A stretch of DNA of 64,000 nucleotides from Alphaproteobacteria bacterium (GCA_024743275.1 JANSWW010000007.1:87162-151161), one strand, 5' to 3'; numbered from the stretch's first letter, positions 31,116-41,540 are shown. Made by a program: numbers and translations. The notes: generated from the sequence alone by a model not told the origin.

Positions 31116-33410
31116 GTGGACGAGAAACAAAAGGCGCTGGCCGAGGATGCCCTGCGCCTGCACCGCGAGCCGAAGCCGGGCAAGATCGAGATCACGCCCT
31201 CGAAGCCGCTGACCACTCAGCGGGATCTGGCGCTCGCCTATTCGCCCGGTGTCGCGGTTCCGTGCCTCGAGATCGAAAAAGACCCGGATATGGCCTTCGA
31301 ATACACGACCAAGGGCAACCTGGTGGCCGTGATCTCCAACGGGACGGCGGTGCTCGGCCTCGGCAATATCGGGGCGCTCGCGTCCAAGCCGGTGATGGAG
31401 GGCAAGGCGGTCCTGTTCAAGCGATTCGCCGACATCGATTCCGTCGACCTGGAGGTCGACACCGAGGTGGTCGACGAGTTCGTGAACTCCATCCGCTATC
31501 TTGGCAAGTCGTTCGGCGGCATCAATCTCGAGGACATCAAGGCGCCGGATTGCTTCGTCATCGAAGAGCAGTTGAAGGAACTGCTCGACATTCCGGTGTT
31601 CCACGACGATCAGCACGGTACGGCCATCATCGCGGCCGCCGGGATCATCAACGCGCTGCATCTGACCGGCAAATCGCTGGACGAGGCGAAGATGGTGATC
31701 AACGGGGCGGGGGCGGCCGGCATCGCCTGCGCGGAACTTCTCAAATCCATGGGAATGCCGCAGGACAACATCACCATGTGCGATACCCGCGGGGTGATCT
31801 ATCGCGGCAGGCCCAAGGGGATGAACCAGTGGAAGAGCGCCCATGCGATCGACACCGATAAGCGCACGCTGGAGGAGGCGGTCGAGGGGGCGGACATCTT
31901 CTTCGGCCTGTCGGTCAAGGGCGCGATGACCCAGGACATGGTGAAATCCATGGGCAAGCAGCCGATCATCTTCGCCATGGCCAATCCGGACCCCGAAATC
32001 CTGCCGGAGGACGTCAAGGCGGTGCGGCCGGAGGCGATCGTCGCCACCGGGCGCTCCGACTATCCCAATCAGGTGAACAACGTTCTCGGCTTTCCCTACA
32101 TCTTCCGGGGCGCCCTCGATGTCCGGGCGACGGCCATCAACATGGAGATGAAGATCGCCGCCGCCGAGGCGCTGGCGAAACTGGCCCGCGAGGACGTGCC
32201 GGACGAGGTCGACCGGGCCTATTCCGGCCGGCGTCTGCAATACGGCCCCGACTACATCATTCCGGCCCCCTTCGACCCGCGCCTGATCGGCGCCGTCTCC
32301 TCCGCCGTCGCGAAGGCCGCGATGGAGACCGGGGTGGCCCGCAAGCCGATCGCGGACATGGTCGAGTACTGCAATACCCTGTCGGCCCGTCTCGACCCGA
32401 CCGGGTCCAGCCTGCAGTCGATCCTCGACCAACTGGCCGCCAATCCGCGCCGTGTCGTGTTCTGCGAGGGCGAGCAGGAAGCGGTGATCCGGGCCGCCGT
32501 GCAGTTCAAGAACGCCGGCTACGGCACCCCGATCCTGGTCGGCCGCGAGGACGAGGTGAAGGCGACCATGAAGTCGATCGGGATCAAGGATCCCGGTGGG
32601 ATCGAGATCGCCAACGCCCGCCTGTCCGACGACAACGAGATCTTCACCGATTTCCTGTATCGCCGGCTGCAGCGCCAGGGTTCGCTGCTGCGCGACTGCC
32701 AACGGATGGTGAACCAGAACCGAAACGTCTTCGGGGCCTGCATGCTCGCCCAGGGCCGGGCCGATGCCCTGGTCACGGGACTGACCCGTTCCTTCCATGC
32801 GAGTTACGAGGACATCCGCCGGGTGATCGACGTGCAGACCGGCCAGGTCGACTTTTCTCTCAATCTGCTGGTGCGCCCGGGCCGTACGGTGTTCATCGCG
32901 GATACCAGCGTCAACGAGCTGCCGACGGCGAAGCAGTTGGCCGACATCGCGGTCCAGACGGCGAAATACGCCCGCAGCCTCGGCCATGAGCCCCGGGTCG
33001 CCTTCCTGTCCTTCTCCAATTTCGGCAACCCGCCGCTGGAGAAGGCCGACCGGATCCGGGAGGCCGTGGACCTGATGGACTATCGGGGAGACGCCGACTT
33101 CGAGTATGACGGCGAGATGGCCGCCGATGTCGCCCTGGATTTCGATCTGATGCGCAAGCACTATCCGTTCTGCCGCTTGACCGGGCCGGCCAACATCCTG
33201 GTGATGCCGGCGTTGCACAGCGCCCACATCACCCAGAAGCTGTTCTCCAAGGTGACGGACGGGATCTCGATCGGGCCGATCCTGATCGGCCTCGACAAGT
33301 CCGCCCAGATCGTCCAGATGGGGGCCACCGTTTCCGATATCGTCAACATGGCCGCCCTGGCCGCCTATGAGGCCCTGGTCAAGGATCGGATTGCGCAGCC
33401 GAGGCGGTAG
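31116..33410 (+). CDS. maeB: NADP-dependent malic enzyme with C-terminal phosphotransacetylase-like domain
   Basis: 764 residues. The malic N-terminal domain has [13 protein letters not shown] and the metal/substrate motif [12 protein letters not shown]; the NAD(P) domain has [23 protein letters not shown]-like domain from about residue 430 lacks proven acetyltransferase activity in relatives and is thought to be regulatory. It decarboxylates malate to pyruvate, making NADPH. GTG 31116 is chosen because GGAGGA lies upstream. Together with pckA it controls flux between C4 and C3 pools. Confidence 0.95.
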   Translation: MDEKQKALAEDALRLHREPKPGKIEITPSKPLTTQRDLALAYSPGVAVPCLEIEKDPDMAFEYTTKGNLVAVISNGTAVLGLGNIGALASKPVMEGKAVLFKRFADIDSVDLEVDTEVVDEFVNSIRYLGKSFGGINLEDIKAPDCFVIEEQLKELLDIPVFHDDQHGTAIIAAAGIINALHLTGKSLDEAKMVINGAGAAGIACAELLKSMGMPQDNITMCDTRGVIYRGRPKGMNQWKSAHAIDTDKRTLEEAVEGADIFFGLSVKGAMTQDMVKSMGKQPIIFAMANPDPEILPEDVKAVRPEAIVATGRSDYPNQVNNVLGFPYIFRGALDVRATAINMEMKIAAAEALAKLAREDVPDEVDRAYSGRRLQYGPDYIIPAPFDPRLIGAVSSAVAKAAMETGVARKPIADMVEYCNTLSARLDPTGSSLQSILDQLAANPRRVVFCEGEQEAVIRAAVQFKNAGYGTPILVGREDEVKATMKSIGIKDPGGIEIANARLSDDNEIFTDFLYRRLQRQGSLLRDCQRMVNQNRNVFGACMLAQGRADALVTGLTRSFHASYEDIRRVIDVQTGQVDFSLNLLVRPGRTVFIADTSVNELPTAKQLADIAVQTAKYARSLGHEPRVAFLSFSNFGNPPLEKADRIREAVDLMDYRGDADFEYDGEMAADVALDFDLMRKHYPFCRLTGPANILVMPALHSAHITQKLFSKVTDGISIGPILIGLDKSAQIVQMGATVSDIVNMAALAAYEALVKDRIAQPRR

Positions 33411-33426
33411 GCGTAAGCAAGCGTCA

Positions 33427-33472
33427 CCGGACACTGTTCCGGACACTGTTCCGGCCCGTATCGGCGGGCCGG
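33427..33472. repeat. Tandem 12-bp repeat plus GC hairpin after maeB
   Basis: CCGGACACTGTT occurs twice in tandem (33427-33438, 33439-33450) and runs directly into a perfect 8-bp dyad, CCGGCCCG (33451-33458) with CGGGCCGG (33465-33472). There is no U-tract, so it is an uncertain terminator between maeB and phoR. Confidence 0.5.
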
Positions 33473-33496
33473 GTTCATGAAGAGGCGACCGGCGGG

Positions 33497-34966
33497 ATGT
33501 CATTCGGACCGGCCACATCGGTGCTGCGCTCGGCGCTCGGCCTATCGCTGCCCAGTGCCGCGATCTTCGCCTATTTCTATGGCGAGGGCGTGCTGAGCGG
33601 CGGCCAGGCCGTGACGTTCTGGCTGTTGTCCGCCGCCGGCATCGCGGCGATGGTCGCCCGGCACTATGTCCACCTCGGCCGTATTGATCACGCGATCCGC
33701 CAGCTCGAGGAAGAGCGGCCCGAGATCGCCGTTACCGGTCCGACGGGGAAACTCGGCGAGATCGCCCGGGCGGTTTCCCGCCATGCCCGATGGCTGGCCC
33801 GGCAGCGCGCCACCCTGCGGCTTGGACTGACGACGATCGAGCGGGTGCTCAACGGTCTTCCCGATCCGATCATCCGGATCGACGAGAAGACCCGGATCGT
33901 CGGGATGAACCGTCCGGCGGAGCTCCTGTTCGGAAAAGGCTCGATCGGCCGCGATCTCGTTCGGGTGATGCGCAAGCCGGAGGTGACGGAGGCGGTGGAC
34001 GCGGCCCTCGGCCAGGGGCGGGACAGTATTTTCGAGATCTCGGTCAGCGGGCAGGTCGAGCGGGTGTATTCCACAAGGGTGGTCCGGCTGAAGGAGGTCG
34101 GCCCCGACGAGACGGCGGTCATCATCCTGTTGCAGGATCTGACGCGGATACAGCTCGCCGAACGCATGCGCGGGGATTTCGTCGCCAATGCGAGCCACGA
34201 ACTCAGAACGCCGCTCGCCACCCTGTTGGGCTTCATCGAGACGATTCGCGGACCCGCCCGGGGCGACGAGCAGGCGACGGATCATTTCCTGGAGATCATG
34301 CAGCAGCAGACCGAGCGGATGGGCCGCCTGGTCGAGGACCTGCTCTCCCTTTCGCGGGTCGAACTGGCCGAACTGACGCCGCCGACCGACCGTATCGATA
34401 TCCTCGACCTGCTCGCCAAGGTGAAGGCGACGCTGGATCTCAGAGCCCAGGGCAAGGGTATGACGCTGAACCTGGTCGACGGCATCGCCGGCATCGCCGG
34501 GCGCACTGTGATCGGTGACGCGGACCAACTGAGCCAGGTGTTTCAAAACCTGATGGATAACGCCATCAAGTATGGGCGAAATGACAGTGTCGTGACAATT
34601 GAGGTGTATCGCGAGTCGATGCCGCCGCCGTCTTTTCCACGGTCCCCGGACGGGGCCGTCGCCGTCTCGGTCAGCGACCAGGGCGAAGGCATTCCGCGCG
34701 AACATCTCGCCCGCCTGACCGAGCGTTTCTATCGGGTCGACAAGGCGCGGTCCCGGTATCTCGGCGGCACCGGGCTGGGGCTTGCCATCGTCAAGCACAT
34801 CGTCAGCCGCCATAAGGGCGCGATGACGATCGATAGTGAAGTCGGTCAGGGCAGTACCTTCACGGTCTACCTTCCCTCGGCACCCGAGGTCGGCGACAGG
34901 GCCCGCTCCGAGGCATCGGAGGAACCGCGTTCGGTGTCACATAATCGTAATGCGAATGTCACATAA
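33497..34966 (+). CDS. phoR: Phosphate regulon sensor kinase PhoR
   Basis: 489 residues. Two N-terminal membrane segments (about residues 10-55) are followed by a PAS domain (GLPDPIIRIDEKTRIVGMN), HisKA with His234 (FVANASHELRTPLATLLGF) and HATPase_c (NLMDNAIKYG, VSDQGEGIP, GGTGLGLAIVKH). PhoR phosphorylates PhoB when phosphate is scarce and is inhibited through PstSCAB-PhoU, all encoded directly downstream. The Pho box lies over the last codons of this gene. Confidence 0.94.
   Translation: MSFGPATSVLRSALGLSLPSAAIFAYFYGEGVLSGGQAVTFWLLSAAGIAAMVARHYVHLGRIDHAIRQLEEERPEIAVTGPTGKLGEIARAVSRHARWLARQRATLRLGLTTIERVLNGLPDPIIRIDEKTRIVGMNRPAELLFGKGSIGRDLVRVMRKPEVTEAVDAALGQGRDSIFEISVSGQVERVYSTRVVRLKEVGPDETAVIILLQDLTRIQLAERMRGDFVANASHELRTPLATLLGFIETIRGPARGDEQATDHFLEIMQQQTERMGRLVEDLLSLSRVELAELTPPTDRIDILDLLAKVKATLDLRAQGKGMTLNLVDGIAGIAGRTVIGDADQLSQVFQNLMDNAIKYGRNDSVVTIEVYRESMPPPSFPRSPDGAVAVSVSDQGEGIPREHLARLTERFYRVDKARSRYLGGTGLGLAIVKHIVSRHKGAMTIDSEVGQGSTFTVYLPSAPEVGDRARSEASEEPRSVSHNRNANVT
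34934..34966 (+). promoter_or_regulatory. Pho box (PhoB binding site) upstream of pstS
   Basis: Three consecutive 11-bp units: GTGTCACATAA (34934-34944), a weaker TCGTAATGCGA (34945-34955) and ATGTCACATAA (34956-34966). The outer units match in 10 of 11 positions and resemble the PhoB half-site TGTCA. The 11-bp phasing is that expected for tandem PhoB binding. It ends 132 bp before the pstS start codon. Confidence 0.8.
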
Positions 34967-35098
34967 CTTATTCACAAATTGGCTAAGCATCGCCCATCAG
35001 TCGGTCGCGGCCGGCGTGATCAACCTCGACTGTTCGTCTTGACCTCGGGTCGGGGCGTTACGGCTAGGCGACCTTCACTCAATTTGAGGAGAGATCCT

Positions 35099-36139
35099 TT
35101 GTTTAACAAGACGTTCGCAGTTGCCGCTGCAGCGGCTGTCGCTGCCATGAGCATCACTGGTGCCGCCGAAGCGCGGGACCAGATCCGCATCGTTGGTTCC
35201 TCGACGGTTTTCCCGTTTGCGACGACCGTGGCCGAGCAGTTCGGCAAGAAGACCAGCTTCAAGACCCCGGTCATCGAATCCACGGGTTCCGGTGGTGGTC
35301 TTAAGCTGTTCTGCCAGGGCATCGGTACGGAGCATCCGGACATCACCAACGCCTCCCGTCGCATCAAGAGCTCCGAAGTCGAGCTGTGCGCCAACAACGG
35401 CGTGACCGAAGTCACCGAAGTCAAGATCGGCTTCGACGGCATCGTTCTGGCGAACTCCAAAGAGGCGCCGACCTACGAGCTGACCGAGCAGCAGATCTTC
35501 CAGGCCCTCGCCGCGCAGGTTCCGGTTGACGGCAAGCTTGTCGAAAACCCCTACAGCACCTGGTCGGAAATCGACCCCAGCCTGCCGAACGTGAAGATCG
35601 AAGTGCTCGGCCCCCCGCCGACCTCCGGTACCCGTGACGCCTTCACCGAGCTGGCCATGCGCGACGGCGCCAAGGCCTTCCCGATGCTGAAGGACATGCG
35701 CAAGGCCGAAGGCAAGAAGGCGTTCCGCGCCATCTCCGACACCGTTCGTGAAGACGGCGCCTTCGTCGAAGCCGGCGAAAACGACAACCTGATCGTCCAG
35801 AAGCTCGAAGCCAACCCGAATGCCCTCGGCATTTTCGGCTTCTCCTTCCTCGACCAGAACGCCGACAAGCTGCACGGCTCCATCGTCGAGGGCGTCGAGC
35901 CGACCTTCGACAACATCGCGGCCGGTAAGTACACCATCGCCCGTTCCCTGTACTTCTATGTCAAGAACGCCCATGTCGGCGTTATCCCGGGCATGTCGGA
36001 GTATCTCGCCGAGTTCACCTCCGAAGGTGCCTTCGGTGATTTCGGTTACCTGACGGATAAGGGTCTGATCCCGCTTCCGGAAAGCGATCGGGAAGAAATC
36101 CGCACCAATGCGGCGAACCTGGTCCCGCTGTCGCTCTAA
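35099..36139 (+). CDS. pstS: Periplasmic phosphate-binding protein PstS
   Basis: 346 residues. The signal peptide is NKTFAVAAAAAVAAMSI...AEA, followed by the mature start RDQIRIVGSSTVFPF, whose SST loop contacts phosphate. Further phosphate-loop segments are ESTGSGGGLKLF and PPTSGTRDAF. It delivers phosphate to PstCA. The start is TTG 35099 with AGGAGA 7 bp upstream; no nearer ATG or GTG fits. A Pho box lies upstream and a hairpin-rich spacer follows before pstC. Confidence 0.94.
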   Translation: MFNKTFAVAAAAAVAAMSITGAAEARDQIRIVGSSTVFPFATTVAEQFGKKTSFKTPVIESTGSGGGLKLFCQGIGTEHPDITNASRRIKSSEVELCANNGVTEVTEVKIGFDGIVLANSKEAPTYELTEQQIFQALAAQVPVDGKLVENPYSTWSEIDPSLPNVKIEVLGPPPTSGTRDAFTELAMRDGAKAFPMLKDMRKAEGKKAFRAISDTVREDGAFVEAGENDNLIVQKLEANPNALGIFGFSFLDQNADKLHGSIVEGVEPTFDNIAAGKYTIARSLYFYVKNAHVGVIPGMSEYLAEFTSEGAFGDFGYLTDKGLIPLPESDREEIRTNAANLVPLSL

Positions 36140-36158
36140 GTCCTAGAGCCCGCGAGTT

Positions 36159-36185
36159 CCGGCGGCGTGCGCAAAACGCCGCCGG
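36159..36185 (+). repeat. Hairpin 1 in the pstS-pstC spacer
   Basis: CCGGCGGCGT (36159-36168) pairs perfectly with ACGCCGCCGG (36176-36185) around a 7-base loop, 20 bp after the pstS stop. It is GC-rich with no U-tract. It probably stabilises or partially terminates the pstS message. Confidence 0.75.
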
Positions 36186-36230
36186 ATACTCCGTAAGCCC
36201 ACGGCATAACGGTGTGTTTACGGAGTATCC
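36184..36230 (+). repeat. Hairpin 2 in the pstS-pstC spacer
   Basis: GGATACTCCGTAA (36184-36196) is perfectly complementary to TTACGGAGTATCC (36218-36230), giving a 13-bp stem with a 21-base loop. It shares two bases with hairpin 1, so the two stems compete at their junction. Confidence 0.8.
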
Positions 36231-36279
36231 CACATTGCCCATCGCGTCGCCCTTTGGGCGTTGAAGCTGTTTCTGGGTC

Positions 36280-36309
36280 ACCGTGAACCGGGGAGGGGCG
36301 GTTCACGGT
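36280..36309 (+). repeat. Hairpin 3 in the pstS-pstC spacer
   Basis: ACCGTGAACCG (36280-36290) pairs with CGGTTCACGGT (36299-36309), an 11-bp stem with an 8-base loop. A 14-bp palindrome, GCCGAAGCTTCGGC, follows at 36313-36326. It lies 59 bp before pstC. Confidence 0.75.
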
Positions 36310-36368
36310 CGTGCCGAAGCTTCGGCTACCCGGAATGTCCCTCATGAATCGAAGGCGGACGTGACGTT

Positions 36369-37748
36369 ATGAGCCTCATCATCATTCTCGCACTCGTCGG
36401 CCTGGTCATGGTCGGGTACTGGACCGGCCGGAGCCGTGCCTATGTCGTGTGCGGCAACCAACCGCACACGCTTCACTCGCTGCCGAGCTACTACGGCGCC
36501 TTCGTCGCGCTCGCCATCGGCATTCCCGCCCTGGTGATGTTCGCGCTTTGGCTGATCATTCAGCCGCAGATCGTCGAGGCTGTGGTGCTCGGCGGGCTGC
36601 CGCAGGAGATCCAGGATCTTCCGGACGACCGGCTCGGCCTAATTCTCAACGACATCTACAACATCGCCAGCGGCAATATCGCCAGCATCGACCCCGATCC
36701 CGCGGTCGTCGTCGCCGGGGAACGTTATGCCAGCCTGATGACGACCGGCAGCTATCTGATGACGGCCGCCGTGATCGCGGTCGCCCTGATCGGCCTGGTC
36801 ATCGCCCGGAGCCGGATCGCGACCGACATGCGGGCGCGGAACACGGTGGAAAGGACCATCGATGTGTTGCTGCTCATCGCATCGATGATCGCCATCATGA
36901 CGACGATCGGGATCGTGTTGTCGCTGATCTTCGAGACGATCCGCTTCTTCGGCAAGGTGCCGTTCTTCGAGTTCCTGTTCGGGACCGAATGGAGCCCGCA
37001 GATCGCGCTGCGGGCCGACCAGGCGGGCTCCTCCGGGGCGTTCGGGGCGATCCCGATCTTCGCCGGCACAATGCTGATCACCTTCATCGCCATGTGCGTC
37101 GCGGTGCCGATCGGCCTGTTCGCCGCCATCTACATGGCGGAATATGCCGGGAAGAGGTTCCGGGCCTGGGCCAAGCCGGTGCTGGAAATCCTGGCCGGCA
37201 TCCCGACGGTGGTCTACGGCTTCTTCGCCGCCTTGACCGTCGCACCCTTCTTCCGCGACGGCGGGGATCTGATCGGGATCGCGATCTCGTCGGAGAGCGC
37301 GCTCGCCGCCGGCGTGGTGATGGGGATCATGATCATTCCCTTCGTCTCCTCTCTCTCCGACGACGTGATCAACGCCGTGCCCCAGAGCCTGCGGGACGGG
37401 GCCTACGCCCTGGGCGCCACACGGTCCGAGACCGTGCGTCAGGTGATCCTGCCGGCGGCGCTGCCGGGGGTCGTCGGCGCGGTGCTGCTCGCCATCTCGC
37501 GGGCCATTGGCGAGACCATGATCGTGGTGATGGCGGCCGGCCTCGCCGCCAACCTCACCGCCAACCCGCTCGAAGCGGTCACCACGGTGACGGTGCAGAT
37601 CGTCACCCTGCTGGTCGGCGACCAGGAGTTCGACAGCGCCAAGACGCTGGCCGCCTTCGCCCTGGGTCTGGTGCTGTTCGTCGTGACCCTCTGCCTCAAC
37701 ATCATCGCGTTGCACGTGGTGCGGAAATATCGAGAGCAATATGACTGA
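36369..37748 (+). CDS. pstC: Phosphate ABC transporter permease PstC (long form)
   Basis: 459 residues, about 140 more than E. coli PstC, because of an N-terminal extension with its own membrane segments (MSLIIILALVGLVMVGYW, FVALAIGIPALVMFALWLII). The core permease carries the EAA loop near SLRDGAYALGATRSETVRQVILPAALPG. It forms the phosphate channel with PstA in the inner membrane and overlaps pstA by 8 bp. The long form is common in alphaproteobacteria. Confidence 0.93.
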   Translation: MSLIIILALVGLVMVGYWTGRSRAYVVCGNQPHTLHSLPSYYGAFVALAIGIPALVMFALWLIIQPQIVEAVVLGGLPQEIQDLPDDRLGLILNDIYNIASGNIASIDPDPAVVVAGERYASLMTTGSYLMTAAVIAVALIGLVIARSRIATDMRARNTVERTIDVLLLIASMIAIMTTIGIVLSLIFETIRFFGKVPFFEFLFGTEWSPQIALRADQAGSSGAFGAIPIFAGTMLITFIAMCVAVPIGLFAAIYMAEYAGKRFRAWAKPVLEILAGIPTVVYGFFAALTVAPFFRDGGDLIGIAISSESALAAGVVMGIMIIPFVSSLSDDVINAVPQSLRDGAYALGATRSETVRQVILPAALPGVVGAVLLAISRAIGETMIVVMAAGLAANLTANPLEAVTTVTVQIVTLLVGDQEFDSAKTLAAFALGLVLFVVTLCLNIIALHVVRKYREQYD

Positions 37749-39057
37749 TATGACCACTCCCAAGGCCGAAAGGGCGGCGACCATCCGCCGTCCCGACCTG
37801 TCCGCCGCGCGGATCAACCGGCGCTACGGGGCGGAGAAAAGGTTCCGGGCCTATGGTCTGCTCGCCATCGGTGCCGCCATCGCCATGCTGGCCATCCTGC
37901 TGTTCAGCATCGTCTCCAAGGGCTATTCGGCCTTCGTCCAGACCTATGTCCAACTCGAGGTCACCCTGACCGAGGCGGAGATCGATCCGGACCGGACCGG
38001 CGATCCGGAGGTGATCCGGAACGCCAACTGGCGCAAGATCACCTTCGAAAGCCTGCGGGCGGAGTTCCCCGACGTGAAGAGTCGATCTGAAACGCGGCAG
38101 CTCTTCGGGATGATCTCCGGCAACGCCCCGATCGCGGTCCGGGACTATGTCCTGGATAACCCGGATGCCATCGGCACGACGGCGTCGATCTGGGTCAAGG
38201 TCTCCGACGACATCGATACCTTCAACAAGGGCTTCATCGACCGGAACCTCGAAGAGGACGACCGACGGGTGAAGGACAACGAGATCGTCTGGTTCGACAC
38301 ATTGGATGGCCAGGGGCGGGTCGAGGCCAAGTTCAACACCACGCTGTTCACCTCGGGCGACAGCCGCGAGCCGGAACAGGCCGGCGTCCTGGGCGCCGTC
38401 GTGGGGTCGCTGCTGACCCTGATCATCACACTGGTCCTGTCCTTCCCGATCGGCGTCATGGCGGCGGTCTATCTCGAGGAGTTCGCGCCGAAGAACCGAC
38501 TGACGGACCTGATCGAGGTGAATATCAACAATCTGGCCGCGGTGCCGTCCATCGTGTTCGGTCTGCTGGGGCTTGCCGTGTTCCTCAACTTCTTCGGTCT
38601 GCCGCGCTCCGCCCCGGTGGTCGGGGGCATGGTGCTGGCGCTGATGACCCTGCCGACGATCATCATCGCCTCCCGGGCGGCGTTGAAGGCGGTGCCGCCG
38701 TCGATCCGCGAGGCGGCCCTCGGCCTCGGCGCGTCCCGGCTTCAGGCGGTGACCCACCATGTTCTGCCCCTGGCGATGCCCGGCATGCTGACCGGGACGA
38801 TCATCGGCATGGCCCAGGCCCTCGGCGAGACCGCGCCGCTGTTGATGATCGGCATGGTCGCCTTCATCGTCGACATCCCGTCGGGGTTCACCGATCCGGC
38901 GACCGTGCTGCCGGTCCAGATCTTCCTGTGGGCGGATGCGCCTCAGCGTGCCTTCGTCGAGCGGACGTCGGCCGCCATCATGGTGCTGCTGACCTTCCTT
39001 GTGTGTATGAACCTGCTTGCCGTGCTGTTGCGGAAGCGCTTTGAACGTCGTTGGTAA
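37741..39057 (+). CDS. pstA: Phosphate ABC transporter permease PstA (long form)
   Basis: 438 residues. A cytoplasmic N-terminus and TM1 ([21 protein letters not shown]) are followed by a periplasmic insert of about 150 residues typical of the DUF3333-containing PstA forms. The core permease then has the EAA motif [27 protein letters not shown]. It partners PstC. The start ATG 37741 overlaps the pstC end. The role of the periplasmic insert is not known. Confidence 0.93.
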   Translation: MTDMTTPKAERAATIRRPDLSAARINRRYGAEKRFRAYGLLAIGAAIAMLAILLFSIVSKGYSAFVQTYVQLEVTLTEAEIDPDRTGDPEVIRNANWRKITFESLRAEFPDVKSRSETRQLFGMISGNAPIAVRDYVLDNPDAIGTTASIWVKVSDDIDTFNKGFIDRNLEEDDRRVKDNEIVWFDTLDGQGRVEAKFNTTLFTSGDSREPEQAGVLGAVVGSLLTLIITLVLSFPIGVMAAVYLEEFAPKNRLTDLIEVNINNLAAVPSIVFGLLGLAVFLNFFGLPRSAPVVGGMVLALMTLPTIIIASRAALKAVPPSIREAALGLGASRLQAVTHHVLPLAMPGMLTGTIIGMAQALGETAPLLMIGMVAFIVDIPSGFTDPATVLPVQIFLWADAPQRAFVERTSAAIMVLLTFLVCMNLLAVLLRKRFERRW

Positions 39058-39068
39058 GGAGTTCCTCC

Positions 39069-39875
<807 letters not shown>

Positions 39876-39925
39876 TCGCGGGCGGAGCCTCCGAGGAGAG
39901 GCGAAACGCCTCCTAGGAGCTTAAA

Positions 39926-40726
39926 TTGGCAACGGAACATATCGTTAAGGCCTATTCCGACGAGCTCAACGCGCTCGAGGCCCTCATCGCGCGGATGGGC
40001 GGTTATGTGGAGAGCATCGTTCAGGAATCGATGTCCGCGGTGAGCCGCCGGGACACGGCGCTCGCCGGTCAGGCGATCGAAGCGGACCACCGCATCGACG
40101 CCATCGAGCACGAGGTGAACGAGGCGGTGATCCGCATGCTCGCTCTGCGCCAGCCGATGGCGCTCGATCTCCGGGCGATCATCGCCGCCCTCAAGATTTC
40201 CGGCGATTTGGAGCGGATCGGCGATTATGCCGCCAATGTCGCCAAGCGGACCTTGGTGCTGAACGAGGCGCCGCCGATTCCGTCCGCCGCGGCGATACCG
40301 CGCCTCGGCCGTCTGGTCTCCGCCAATCTCAAGGAGGTGCTCGACGCCTATGCGGAAAAGGACGCGGACAAGGCCGTCGACGTCTGGCACCGGGACGAGG
40401 AGATCGACGCGATCTACACCAGCCTGTTCCGGGAACTCCTCACCTATATGATGGAGGACCCGCGGAACATCACGGCCTGCACCCATCTCCTGTTCATGGC
40501 CAAGAACATCGAGCGGATGGGCGACCACGCGACCAATATCGCCGAGGTGGTCTATTACATGGTGCACGGCAAGTCGCTGGAGAACGACCGTCCGAAACAG
40601 GATACGACCAGCGGTCTCGTCGCCGAATCCCCCGCCGAATCCCCCGCCGAATCCCCCACCGAATCCGGTTCCGTAGAGCCTTACAATTCCGGACCCGACG
40701 ATTCCGGCCCCACCCCCACATCCTAG
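39926..40726 (+). CDS. phoU: Phosphate signalling protein PhoU with Ala-Glu-Ser-Pro repeat tail
   Basis: 266 residues against the usual 235 or so. Two PhoU repeats are seen: DLERIGDYAANVAKRT in the first and NIERMGDHATNIAEVVYY in the second, the metal-binding helices. It inhibits PhoR when phosphate is plentiful. It starts with TTG 39926, with AGGAG upstream. After residue about 230 there is a low-complexity acidic and Pro-rich tail encoded by 12-bp repeats, probably disordered and not part of the fold. Confidence 0.93.
   Translation: MATEHIVKAYSDELNALEALIARMGGYVESIVQESMSAVSRRDTALAGQAIEADHRIDAIEHEVNEAVIRMLALRQPMALDLRAIIAALKISGDLERIGDYAANVAKRTLVLNEAPPIPSAAAIPRLGRLVSANLKEVLDAYAEKDADKAVDVWHRDEEIDAIYTSLFRELLTYMMEDPRNITACTHLLFMAKNIERMGDHATNIAEVVYYMVHGKSLENDRPKQDTTSGLVAESPAESPAESPTESGSVEPYNSGPDDSGPTPTS
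40622..40669 (+). repeat. 12-bp tandem repeats in the phoU 3' end
   Basis: GCCGAATCCCCC occurs three times perfectly (40622-40633, 40634-40645, 40646-40657), with a fourth degenerate unit (40658-40669). Each unit encodes Ala-Glu-Ser-Pro, so copy-number change keeps the frame. Confidence 0.9.
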
Positions 40727-40748
40727 CGACCGTCGATAAGGCAGAGTG

Positions 40749-41444
40749 ATGAAAACCCAGATCATGATCGTTGAGGACGAGACCGCCATTGTCACCCTGC
40801 TGCGGTATAATCTGGAGAAAGAAGGCTTCGGCCTCATTGAGACGGGCGACGGCGAGGAGGCGCTGATCACCGCCTCGGAGCGCAAGCCCGACCTGATCAT
40901 CCTCGATTGGATGCTGCCGATGCTCTCCGGCATCGAGGTCTGCCGCCGCCTGCGCCGCCAGCCGGCGACCCGCAACATTCCGGTGATCATGCTCACCGCG
41001 CGGGGCGAGGAGGCGGACCGGATCCGAGGCCTCAACGCCGGTGCCGACGATTATGTGACCAAGCCGTTCAGCCCCTCCGAACTCATCGCCCGGGTGAAGG
41101 CGGTGCTGCGCCGGGTCAAGCCGTCGGCCGACGCCGAGACGCTGACCTGGGGCGACATCGTCATGGATCTGGCGGCCCACAAGGTCCGGCGTGAGGACGC
41201 CACCGTCCATCTCGGCCCGACCGAGTTCCGCCTGTTGCGGCATTTCATGGAGCATCCGGGCCGGGTGTTCAGCCGCGAACAGCTCCTCGACGCGGTCTGG
41301 GGGGCGGATGTCTATGTCGAGCCGCGGACCGTCGACGTCCACATCCGCCGGCTGCGCAAGGCGCTCAACATGAACGACGTGCCGGACCCGATCCGCACGG
41401 TGCGCTCCGCCGGCTACGCGTTGGATTACGCCCAGTCGGCCTAG
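40749..41444 (+). CDS. phoB: Phosphate regulon response regulator PhoB
   Basis: 231 residues. The receiver domain has the acidic pair Glu9-Asp10, phospho-acceptor Asp53 (ILDWMLPMLSG) and DDYVTKPFSP. The OmpR-type winged helix includes PTEFRLLRHFMEHPGRVFSREQLLDAVWG and RTVDVHIRRLRKAL, diagnostic for PhoB. ATG 40749 follows an in-frame GTG at 40746; AAGG at 40737 favours the ATG. It ends the pho operon and should bind the Pho box before pstS. Confidence 0.95.
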   Translation: MKTQIMIVEDETAIVTLLRYNLEKEGFGLIETGDGEEALITASERKPDLIILDWMLPMLSGIEVCRRLRRQPATRNIPVIMLTARGEEADRIRGLNAGADDYVTKPFSPSELIARVKAVLRRVKPSADAETLTWGDIVMDLAAHKVRREDATVHLGPTEFRLLRHFMEHPGRVFSREQLLDAVWGADVYVEPRTVDVHIRRLRKALNMNDVPDPIRTVRSAGYALDYAQSA

Positions 41445-41462
41445 GCCGACCCTCCTGTGTCG

Positions 41463-41540
41463 CCTCCCCTTCCGAAGGGGAGGTTGGAGGGGTTTTTAAG
41501 GAACCCACCCCACCCCCTCGTTCACGAAGGGAGGGGCTGT
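41463..41540. repeat. REP-like palindromic intergenic repeat / possible bidirectional terminator
   Basis: CCTCCCCTT (41463-41471) and AAGGGGAGG (41475-41483) form a perfect 9-bp hairpin with a 3-base loop. A T5 run begins at 41493, followed by C-rich then GAAGGGAGGGG sequence that could pair with the first half. The composition resembles palindromic intergenic repeats scattered in many alphaproteobacterial genomes. It lies between the converging phoB and yejF genes. Nothing else is seen in the 171-bp gap. Confidence 0.65.

Noticed and set aside
30975..33518. Very long open frame antisense to maeB (over 840 codons)
   Set aside because: It is the antisense shadow of a well-conserved GC-rich gene; its translation is low-complexity, matches no family I recognise and has no consistent ribosome site. 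Similar shadows lie opposite divL, pckA, polA, chvG and pstC.
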